A stretch of 64,000 bases of DNA from Mactromeris polynyma (Eukaryota > Mollusca > Bivalvia > Venerida > Mactridae), in contig JASFXZ010000045.1 in the NCBI GenBank assembly GCA_032209605.1, positions 806,001-870,000 on the forward strand. The letters are read 5' to 3'. The notes below the pieces were generated by a model. That model was not told the origin of the DNA. It worked only from the letters and a program-made list of their open reading frames with translations, and made no database searches. This document shows positions 22,612 to 64,000 of this stretch, in pieces. The position numbers and the translations under genes were made by a program. Positions within the stretch are counted from its first letter, which is position 1. Every line of letters begins with the position of its first letter.

Positions 22612-25172
22612 TCTGAAAAAGACGGAGATTTTATGAAGTAAGGTGAAGTTTGTTGTTGTTTGACGAATGAAGTGATCGTTCCCGCCAAACTTGTACGGTG
22701 TTAAAACGTGCATATCAAAGTGCTAAAATATACCAATATGAAAGAGTGCCTTAGTCGATATTTAAAATTTCTTCATCCAATACTCGTCAACATTAATTGG
22801 TACGATATAAACTTATTACACTAGAACTTAGCCAAAAGCCACGCAAACTGGAATAAACGTGAGTTGCACCGCTTAACTCGAACACGCCTTACTTCGAGCA
22901 CAAACGAGACTCGTTGTTTTCGTATCGCACTTTCACAACCGTTCACTACGAAATGTAAAGACCTTAGATGTTTGACTTATAATAATTAGTGTACCGCATA
23001 CTTGTCACAATCGTAAGGTGTATTAAATTATACATTGAGAAAATGAAAAAAAAATACATTCCGATTGTGGATCGATATGCCCTCCTCGATTATCGATCAT
23101 ATATGTAGTTGTAATATTTGTGTTTTAGCACATATTTATGGACACTTCGGACCATCTATAAGGACACTTCGGACCATGATTGTTGACTAATTAATTGACA
23201 TTTTTTTGTGAAAATCCACAACCTTATATATGACTTTTCGTCACGCACGTAAGAAGAAAACACAAATGTTAATATAAATAGTCCGAAGTGTCCCTAAATC
23301 TGGTCCGAAGTGTCCATAAATATGTGCTAAAATAAACAAAGATAACAACTACATATCACTGATATAGCAAGTATTTACTTACAAGTATTTATTATAACAC
23401 GAATAATGTTGAAACATAGTCTTAACTAAAGTTATAAATCTGGTCCGAAGTGTCCATATAGATGGTCCGAGGTATCCCTAAATCTGGTCCGAAGTGTCCA
23501 TAAATCTGGTCCGAAGTGTCCATAAATCTGGTCCGAAATGTCCGTGGTCCGAAATGTCCTGATACCATAATTATTTGCATGAATTCATGATTGGTGTCTT
23601 ATCCTGTGAACCAACTGATGATCGATGGCCTATTGTACGCATGCAAAACATTTCTTAATGCATACAAGTCGCCAGTATTTTGTTTATAGATAGTGGTTAT
23701 TTTCGTTTCCAAACATTGTTAACTTGTAGAATATAAAAGAGACTTCCAAGGAAACATATAGAATCTATTAATGCTGAAATATAAGAACCCATCATTTGCC
23801 GCCATTTTTTTAAACTTCCATTGGGAGGCCCTCGATGGGATATGGAGACTCGATCCTACACACATCTGCCGTCACTCGAAGCGTCGCTGCACAGTTCGCA
23901 GCTGCGTTGATAATATCATGTTGGTGTGCAGATCAAATCATTAAGGCACGCCCCTCAATTCGAATCATAAAAGTATATATAAATTTACGTATAAAATGTG
24001 CCTTCTGATATATATAAACATATCATCGTGTTGTTGTTCTTATTCATTGAAAATGTTTTGAACTTTATCAAATGCCTTATTCTAGGCACATATATTCTAA
24101 ATTATACGACATTATTTAGGGGTCATACTCGGTCTTTGTTTGTCTGGAATTACGCACTTGTCTTTATTCCCGACACAAACAACATATAGACATGACACAC
24201 GTAAATACATTGTGAAGTCAAATCCAGTCAAATCATAATCTATATCCACTTACATAATTGAATAAAGTGTTGCCCAGGGCGCAATTTTAGGCCAACACAA
24301 ATATAAATACTATGAATTATTATTACTAGTATTATACTGTATTTTTTCATTATATTTCATTTCATAAAACATAAAATTGACAACACAAACATATATATAT
24401 ACTCAAAGTGGTATTTAGGTCTTTGATATACTCGAGTTTAATTTTCAAAGTTAAACATACATATTTAACATTACATATTATTTTAAGTATGTGATTGTTT
24501 ATTGTATCAAATAATTCTCACCTGCATTATAATTAATGTCATAATGTGTATTTATTCCCACTTGTATTTCATCTGGAACACACGATTTCATATATACGGT
24601 CCCTACTTTCATGTCATAATTATGTTTGTTCCAAAAAGTTACTGTGTAATTTGTTTTTTTTGTTGTTTATGTATTACAGCCAAAATAATACATAGCTTAT
24701 GTTGTACATGTTATACATTTCCGATTGTAAACAAATATTGACGCAAGATGGTGCGAACCAGATGCACGAGAAACACGGGTACGCGCAGTCCAGTATATTT
24801 AAGTCGCATAATATTTGGACCCGCATATTCGAAGTTGTTGACACTGAATATAAACTGTGAATTTGAACCAATAAAAATGAACATGAAAACTTTCTTCAAA
24901 CGTAAGATGTAAAACTCAATGCCATTGGCTATATCCAAATAGGAATAAGTCACGTGATGCACTCAATGTCATCAATGTAAATTTTTGCCTATTTATTGAG
25001 CAATTTTGTGACATTTTTTCGTTTGGAAAAGCCATAAACACTTACGAAGCGTAGTTCTGCTTCCTATGTGCTATAACAAATCCTTCAATTTACAATTCGA
25101 GCCGAGACATTCATGCATATATCCATCCTAATTGCCGTAATACCTGCTTGAAGTCGGCGAAAGTTAACAAAC
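22612..25172. promoter_or_regulatory. Bidirectional intergenic region between HMCES and PKN
   Basis: HMCES and PKN start codons face away from each other across 2561 bp, so both promoters should lie here. Likely HMCES promoter and 5' UTR sequence is at 22620-23000. The middle holds a cluster of GGTCCGAAGTGTCC motifs (separate entry). The rest (23580-25140) is AT-rich with short frames I do not consider genes. No TATA box can be assigned. Confidence 0.4.
23128..23559. repeat. Inverted and tandem cluster of the 14-bp motif GGTCCGAAGTGTCC
   Basis: Ten copies: two inverted (23140, 23162) and eight forward (23280, 23302, 23442, 23464, 23486, 23508, 23530, 23546), mostly 22 bp apart and separated by ATAAATCT-type spacers. 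The left pair plus TTTTAGCACATATTTAT is the mirror image of the copies ending ATAAATATGTGCTAAAA at 23335, so 23124-23335 forms a hairpin of about 210 bp. The other copies are a tandem extension to its right. Confidence 0.85.
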
Positions 25173-56964
<31,792 letters not shown>

Positions 56965-59900
56965 CGCTACACAAAATGAGATAGATATTTAACAAATAAC
57001 CATCAAAGAAACACTTTTAGATTAAAGTAAACGTCTGGGTGAAAGTGCCAGAGTTAAATAATACTTTCCTGTGATGTTTATGAGGTTATCGTACAGTGCT
57101 TCCAATGGAATCAGGATATAATGTTCACTTATGTGTTGTGGATTATAGAACATTATGTGAAACAACAATAATACAGTGTTGTATTGTGTTATCAGAGTTT
57201 GGATTCCCAACATAATAAGTTACCATCAACCTGCAAACTTTACTTCTCTGATTGAAATTTCTCTGTCAGAGAACTGTGTGCTTCTGTTCACAAGCCTTAT
57301 GTTCAAATTTGTGAAGAATCAACTTGGCTGTGCAGTACTTTGAGTGCAGTTTGACTGGTTCTTATCTTGTTATAGATTTGTTGCACGATATATTCCGACT
57401 GGTTCAATCATGGTGACTTTGTTTAAGATGGAAAGAAAAGTTGAAAGCTTGCTATAAGTGATAACTATGCAAGGCGTTATACATTGACTACAGAATTAAT
57501 TTGGCAATAATGCTGCATTAAATTGTTTTGAAGGAATAATGTACATTGTAGCAGCTTCTTATTGCTTCAAATTAATGTATGTGTCCATATTTTAACACAA
57601 GTCATTATTACAGACAATAGTCAATCATCACAAGGGTCAATAGGACAACATCGGAACGTTTACAAATAAATCGTTACGGTCCGTTGACTTCAACACAGGC
57701 CTGGTATTATGTCTCAGTCACTACTGTCTGTTGATGAGCATAAGATATGAAATCGATTTGCTGGCTATTACAGTTGGAGATAAAAAGTGCTAATATATTC
57801 TATGATATAATATAAGCCATATTGGTTAATTAGAGTAATATTATGTACAAAATAGTGGATTTTTATCGACTTTCATTCTACTATATTTTGCTTATTAACT
57901 TTCAATTGTAACTCGCTCCATTAAATATATATTTTTCGAGATAATTGCATACATGTCTTACAAGGACTGAAGACTTGTTTTTTGTCATCAGTGTTCTGCC
58001 AAGGATTCAAAGGTGTGGTGACATTCCTCCTCTTGACTGCAAAATGTTAGGGACATTTAATATAAGTATTTGTGAGACATTTGTAACTCATACCTGACTG
58101 CACTTGTAAATTTCAATTTGGCGTCAAAATGTTTGAAATAAGAAATTATATTTTGTACAATGAATTGATTCTCAGATAGCAATGCTACTGGTTGAAAATT
58201 ACTGTGCTGCAAAAAATGCAACTTTATTGATTTTTAAGTGACATTTTCATTTTTCTGTTAAAATATATCAGAACCACGACCTAGGCAGGACACTGTATCA
58301 ATCTAAATGAAACATTACCTCATGTTGGTTTTCAATATATTATAGACATCTTGCCTTATATTATGATGAAATCACTGATATGTCATATGGCGCCTCACTC
58401 AATATGTAAATTTGAATAATCTATGAATTTTATTGAAACAATGAAATACTGCTATGATTTATCGATTAGCTGAACGCTTGCCTGTTTTTGGATATACATG
58501 TCTGAACAGACTGATACAATGCTTGGAATCAGTCTGGAGCTTTAAACATTCCTTTGATAGGGAAATACATTTGAGTACCGGTAGATATTCTGTATTTAGA
58601 TTTATTTCAGTAGGAAATCCTTTCTAGTTAATTTGGTGCAGTAGTTAAGGACATTTTTTTCTTTTCATTCTTTTGTTCATCTTTTTATGTCATATGTACA
58701 ATTGGGAAGAAAGTATTTCTGTAATTGAATTTGAGATGAAATGAAGAATTAACCTCCAGTTATCCGACAACATGCTGTCAAGATTGCCACTTTACCTAAG
58801 TGTAGGCAAGTTTATCTAGCGAAGATGTAGGGAACATTTGTTTTGCATCAATGTCTTGCCAATAGACATAAAATCTCACTGTAGAATTATGTCAGTATTA
58901 TTGAATACAGTAATACCTTGTTCCTGCTTCACAAAGTGGATATTCAGAATGATCCTACCAATCGTGTAATTGCTAATCAATCTATTGGACAGATATTACT
59001 TACTATTGAACATGATAATTCAATTTGTTGGATATTCTGAGGATCTTGAGCAAAACTATTGTAATTGCGTCTTTACATAAACTAGGTCACAATGACTCGA
59101 GGCGAGTTAAGTGTTTGAAACAAAATTTGGAATATTTATTTCATTTATAGTTTTATTGAAATTTTAGTGATTGTGGTAATGGCTGTAGAAACATAGAAAA
59201 TTAATAACTGATTTATTTACTAAAATTTTCTTGGCATTAAAATTACATGTGTTGTGTTGATAAATAACATTTTTCAATAGCTGTAGCTTTTTATACAGTA
59301 AAATTGCATATCGGTTTTAAAGGTTATCTTCCCAAAGGTCTATTTCAGGTACTGTTAAGCGAGGGCATTCGTAAAATATTGTTTGTTTGCAGTACTACAA
59401 TCAATCCTCTGAAACTGGTCCGGACCAAAATTTGTTGGCACTTTCTTGCAGGATCTTTTCATGCCAAAAAAATCAACACACTGAATCATACCTACCGGTA
59501 TAATTGTTGGTTAAGGTATTGCCAAGAAGCAATATTTGAAGAATGGCCCTATTAGAATAATCTTGTGAGAATTATGTTTGTAGTTGTGGGTGTATGCTGC
59601 TAGTTTTGTAAACATTTCTTCCACCACCCAACTAAGCCCACATATGTAACCAGCTTTTTTGATAATTTGGAATACTGAAGCTATCCAAGTCCAATCATAT
59701 CTTAACATCATTTCAGTATTACCGTGTTTATGCCAGGTCTGTTTGATTAATACACTATCAAATCTATACCACAGTGTTTTGTCAGCGTGTTGGAAACAAA
59801 ATTTATCAATGACTGGCTATTGTTTAAAAAACAAAATGATACTAACAGTTTTACTGTTTTATTTGATAAATTACGACAAGTTCGATATGAAAACTTTGAA

Positions 59901-60936
59901 GATTTTCTGTATGTTTTGTAATGATTCTTCATAAAGTACAGTATAGGTAAATCAGGTCATTTTTATAAAAAAAAAGTTTGTTCAAAATTTCCCTGCTGAC
60001 ACAAAAAATACCCTCACCTCAACTTTTTTCCCTTCAGTGGAAGACTTGGGTATTGTTTTTCACAGCGGGTGTATACTGAAAAGATCTTAAGACTTACTGA
60101 CTCCATAAATTTTGGGCAAGAGTACCACCAACGGAACATATCTCAGGATGGCCTCTGTTACAGTATGATTATTGACAAGTTTATCTTTAAAAATACAATT
60201 GGGTAATTCACTGCTATGTGTTTTTGGAGAATTTGGGGCAAAAATGTTTGAACACTTAACCATGAGACAAGGGAAGATTTATCTTATTTTCTCCATGTAA
60301 TCGAAAGATCCAAAACAAAACCTTGAGTTGGTTGGTGTATGAAATTAATTATTCAGTATCTGCCTTGCGTTTATGTATTTTAAATGATTTATTCAAGATC
60401 CCCTATATGCGGAGGGTTTGTTACAAAACTGTTGTAACTGTTTGTAACCAAATGTTAGTTACTGTAGAATTGCTCCAAACTCTCAGTGTAGTCATGGAAA
60501 CTGTTTTATACAGAAATCAGCGAATCATTTGGTTTCTCTTTTAGTTTTAGTTTCAACCATAAACATTTAGAGCCTCTGTTTGGGGAATAACCTAAAGTTC
60601 AAAGGGACAAGATAAATCTAGTTCACCAAGGTTCATTACTGCTGTGCATGTTTTATTTATATATCCATATCATATTTTCCATTATATTGGTGCATTCAGG
60701 CCGTGAACTATGGTACAAGGATTGTGTTGCCTTTCATCCTATATCAAGGTCGTTTATTGTGATGTTTATATCATAAATAGTGGTTGCAGCTTAACGTTGA
60801 CAGTATAAATAGCATAAAATTGTGATGCTAAAGTTTGTATTATCGTTTCATACCGCCATCTTTGTATATGCATTATTTCATCCGTATCCATTTTGTACAG
60901 AAGTAGATTATACTTTTTTTCTGTAAAACTGAAAAT
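56965..60936 (+). other. Probable PKN 3' UTR
   Basis: About 4 kb of AT-rich sequence with no exon or strong repeat, ending at a good poly(A) signal. Shorter 3' UTRs are possible; AATAAA-like hexamers occur earlier (for example near 57664). Confidence 0.45.
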
Positions 60937-60942
60937 AATAAA
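60937..60942 (+). terminator. Likely distal poly(A) signal of PKN
   Basis: AATAAA followed by a T-rich, GTGTTT-containing stretch at 60963-60973. Confidence 0.5.
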
Positions 60943-61080
60943 ACATTTAACAAAAGTCTTGAATTTGTGTTTAATTTATTCATTGCATTATATAGTGGTA
61001 CAAAATTATCAAAATGTATGTGATACCGACCAGTGGGATCTCCCCAGCTTATACTTCTTGACCAAAAATCTTGTGTTTAC

Positions 61081-61180
61081 CAATATTGACCAGTTTTAAC
61101 CAGTATTGACCACTGGTCTGGTCAATACTCGCATTGACCAGACCACTGGTCTGGTCAATACTCGCATTGACCAGCCTTTT
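61081..61180. repeat. 33-bp palindromic tandem repeat
   Basis: CCACTGGTCTGGTCAATACT then CGCATTGACCAGA is present twice in tandem. CCACTGG and GGTCAAT/ATTGACC are self-complementary, so the DNA can fold into nested hairpins. It lies just after the PKN poly(A) signal. Confidence 0.75.
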
Positions 61181-62510
61181 GTCAACCTTGATTTCATGGT
61201 TTTGGATAAAATGATAGTCAACTATTTCATCATTCGTACAAATCGTGAACTGTGAAGACAGGCAGTTCATGATTTCAAGTGTTAACTCTAAATTATGAAA
61301 TACATGTACTAATCACGCTTTTAGGTAGTGTATGGCAACAACCAAGGACAATGAAATAATGAAAAATGTCGCCATCAGTGTTTCAGATGTACGAACTACA
61401 GTCCCCGACACATTCTTCACAAGTAATAAGGTGTTCATACATATCCACACTCCAAAAGTATAACTAAGCAAGAAGTTAAAATAGTATTAATTTCGTGATT
61501 ATATCAATCAAATTCTGTTATTCAATTATGACTACAGTGGAAACAGATGGGGCCAAATGAAACATAAGAGGGATGTTACAAAAAAAACCAAGAATGGTTC
61601 CATACAAAAATTATTTTTGGACCTATATCAAGCTAAATGTAACACAGTCTTGAACGTCCCTCATATTTTACTCCTACCCAAAAATATGTGACAAAAATCG
61701 AGATGCTAGGGGGGGGGGTGGTAGGAATGACAGTATTGGTTGTCATTCCTACCCCCTCCCCCAGGGAAATTTTCCTAGAAAACTAAGAAAATCATTTTCC
61801 GTACAACTTCATATGAAACAACAAATCTGAACAAGTAGCAGTAACTTCACACATGTAATATAACTAAATACAGATCTCCAGAATTCGCCAAAAAGAGACG
61901 TCCCTTATTAAACCAAAATTGTAAGTAAAATTTCTGTTTTACCACATTATGCGGATTGTTATCAGATATGTCAGACACATTTGGCCAACTCGGCAGGTAC
62001 TACAAGTTTAATGATGAAAAAAATTAATTTCCACTAAAGATTTATAGAATTGTGATAACTTTACAGCATACATCATGGTTGGCTAAATAATAATAAGAAA
62101 ATATTTTAAAACAACACACATAATATAATGGTAAGCATAATATTAGCAAACAATTTCAACAGGACTAAAGGAAAAAATCTCTTCATTATCAACCAAAGTT
62201 GAAGAAACATACTTCATAACACAATTATTGATCCCTAGTCATTGTATCACTGCTAAAATACTACATAAAACAGAAAAGGGCTCATTTTCAGCATGCAAAA
62301 ACAATGCAATCATAAGCAGGCATTAAACATTGGTCACAAATAATGTTTTGCCAGCAAAACAAAAGTACTCGTGTAAAAAGTTTCAAAACTAAATAGTGAA
62401 TGAAATGCATATATTCTTGGAACTATTTAAGTCTACTAGTTTACAAGCATAACTGAATGGTTCTAGTAATGTCAAACGCACAAATAAATTAAGTTTTCAT
62501 ATGTAGTTCA
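61181..62510. other. Region between PKN and C10, probable C10 3' UTR
   Basis: Convergent-gene spacer. The C10 3' UTR must occupy part of it, but no canonical minus-strand AATAAA could be assigned. A hairpin lies at 61709-61764. Confidence 0.35.
61709..61764. repeat. G-run/C-run hairpin
   Basis: GGGGGGGGGTGGTAGGAATG is followed after about 13 bases by CATTCCTACCCCCTCCCCC, a near-perfect inverted repeat with a stem of about 20 bp. Confidence 0.75.
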
Positions 62511-63660
62511 TCAGGTCCCATTTGTTGAAGGCCCTTGTACAGCTATAGGGGGTATCAATATTGCACGAAGTTGACTGTTTAGCTGGGCGACATCTTGATC
62601 CTGTTTTTCATACACTTTCACAGCCTGCGTAAATCTTATAACTCCTGCAATATATAAAGTTGTTCAATGTTGTTACAAAAGAGTTCTATCATTTGAAATT
62701 GATAACAAACATGCAAATACTTTGATATTACTATCGGGTTTTTGTTAATATTCTATTTTAATATCATTTTATGATGATTTTTATTAGTAATTTTGTTAAT
62801 TATTCAGGTCCCTTACCAGTGATATGATGTTTTCTCTCATTAACAACTTCCACACAAGAACCAAAGGTGCTGCACCAATGTCTCCAGACTTTATAATGAT
62901 TACATGACATACAGACTTACCATGCGACCTTGACCTTAAACAACACAACTGCCCGGCAAGTTCAGCACATCAGCTTAGTGGGGAAATGTTTATGCCATGT
63001 AATATTAATTTTTTGGTAATATAAATACGAAGGGAACATGAAAGACAACTTAGCTGATCTTTGATTTTCTCATATGACCTGGATCTTGAATTAACACAGC
63101 TGAAAGTTGGGACCTGCCTGTCATTTCTGCTGAGTTACAAATCCTTCATGGAGTAAACATTTCAGAGGGGTCATGATGTTATGGCACATAACTTGTCCAA
63201 AAAACAATTTTGTTTAAACTTACTTATTTCACATCAAGTCACAACTAAAAATCACTCTGGATTACTGCTTCCTGGGTTCTTAACCAGTACTCGCGCCCAA
63301 TTCAGGGATAAAGCAGTTTGCAATTTTTAACTTTAACCAAGGCGTAATACAACCTCACAGCCTTTGGATCAGAAATCAGGCTCTCTACCATATACCACAA
63401 TGCCCCATTATATTTCCCAAAATCTTGATTTTGTTAAAAAGGCATCTAAATATCAGACAATCTACCAATGCTTTTTATCTCACCATCTCCATCAGAAGGG
63501 AATCCGTATTTTTGTATAACTTCCATCTGTATCTGTGAAGCCAATGGAAACACGGTCTGCATTGCACGCAACATATCATTTCCTGCATGATCTCTGGCCT
63601 CGTCTAAACGTCTCACATTTAACGGCTCACGAAATGCTTCCAAAACGTCATGGAGTGCAC
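62511..63660 (-). CDS. C12orf57: Protein C10 (C12orf57 homologue), last two coding exons, partial
   Basis: C10 is a small conserved animal protein needed for normal vertebrate brain and eye development; its biochemical role is not well established. Exons in transcript order: 63660-63484 and 62644-62511; the stop TGA is at 62513-62511. The acceptor is TTTCAG|GTGCAC and the donor GATG|GTGAGA; frame is kept across the 839-bp intron. Family motifs are RRLDEARDHAGNDM, PLASQIQMEVIQKYGF and SDGDGVIRFTQAV. The C-terminus has QLNSQLRAILIPP. About 102 residues are seen; the N-terminal exon, expected to be about 20 residues, is outside the window to the right. No alternative family fits as well. Confidence 0.92.
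62900..63200 (+). repeat. Decayed dispersed repeat in the C10 intron
   Basis: Two diverged modules with CATGCGACCTTGACCTTAAA and CATATGACCTGGATCTTGAA, separated by about 140 bp, recall the modules at 6636-7000. The GACAGACGG tail is missing. Confidence 0.4.
63244..63410 (-). repeat. Reverse SINE copy in the C10 intron
   Basis: On the minus strand a tRNA-like head (GGGGCATTGTGGTATATGGT, then GAGAGCCTGATTTCTGATCC) is followed by the tail CGAGTACTGGTTAAGAACCC and AGGAAGCAGT. It is the fullest copy of the family also seen at 44221 and 52205. It lies about 75 bp from exon 63484-63660. Confidence 0.6.
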
Positions 63661-64000
63661 CTGAAATACAATTAGAATGCATACTTGACCAAGTCTTAAA
63701 AGGCATAAAAAACAAAACACATGTATGTATTCAGAATATCAATATTATAAGGGCTATAGACTCAGCAAGATGTCACTGGCATCCTACTTCACATGTACTG
63801 ATGTAGATACGGTGATATGGAAATGTAACAAGATTATATTTTATCTAGTGCACAGATACAGATATTATTAGGAAAGATGAAAATGAATGGAACATCAATA
63901 TCCAAAATGAAAATTAATTTTCTTAGCATTTTCCAAGGAAGTACTTGATCATAACACATGTAAACAAAGAAAGGTTTGAAAGACAGCGACTGAGCGAGTT
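63661..64000. other. C10 intron to the window edge
   Basis: No exon with a start codon and donor was found on the minus strand here, so the first C10 exon should lie beyond the window. Confidence 0.4.

Noticed and set aside
23124..23559. CRISPR-like array (14-bp repeats every 22 bp)
   Set aside because: Repeats are too short, spacers are near-identical, copies occur in both orientations, and the DNA is eukaryotic.
24502..24962. Short open frames on both strands between HMCES and PKN
   Set aside because: AT-rich, no splice sites, no domain, mutually overlapping.

Overview
The window looks like nuclear DNA of a lophotrochozoan animal, most likely a bivalve mollusc. It is AT-rich, its genes are split by GT-AG introns, and its introns and intergenic space are full of short repeats: tRNA-derived SINEs, hairpin MITEs, minisatellites, and dispersed modules of a kind I associate with bivalve genomes. 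The species cannot be fixed from sequence alone.

Five protein-coding genes are supported, three complete and two cut by the window edges. Left to right: (1) a minus-strand exon of a DOMON-domain protein, probably the first coding exon of a MOXD1/DBH-like monooxygenase, running off the left edge (448-777). (2) OSTC, a subunit of the oligosaccharyltransferase complex, complete in 4 exons on the plus strand (11679-14417, 149 aa). (3) HMCES, the SRAP-domain abasic-site DNA-protein crosslink factor, complete in 9 exons on the minus strand (15651-22611, 348 aa). (4) A protein kinase N (PKN2-like) gene, complete in 21 exons on the plus strand (25173-56964, 989 aa), with a long probable 3' UTR to about 60.96 kb. 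(5) The last two coding exons of Protein C10 (C12orf57) on the minus strand, running off the right edge (62511-63660). All exon joints were reconstructed by hand and keep frame.

Layout: 1-11 kb is gene-poor. It holds a tRNA-like SINE head, a 47-bp minisatellite, a 950-bp GAT/GGT-rich tract, a hairpin MITE, dispersed modules, a dead MULE transposase fragment and a 152-bp satellite array of 8 units. OSTC and HMCES are tail-to-tail. HMCES and PKN are head-to-head across 2.5 kb, which contains an inverted-repeat cluster of a 14-bp motif. The PKN introns (introns 1 and 2 are about 7.5 and 11 kb) hold several MITEs, two with clean target-site duplications. A 33-bp minisatellite abuts the terminal-exon acceptor. 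PKN and C10 are tail-to-tail.

The genes have unrelated roles (glycosylation, DNA repair, Rho-dependent signalling, a small conserved developmental protein), and nothing suggests they act as one system. I found no CRISPR array, operon, virus or novel multi-gene system. The main novelty is a candidate alternative first exon of PKN and several repeat structures placed very close to splice sites or promoters.
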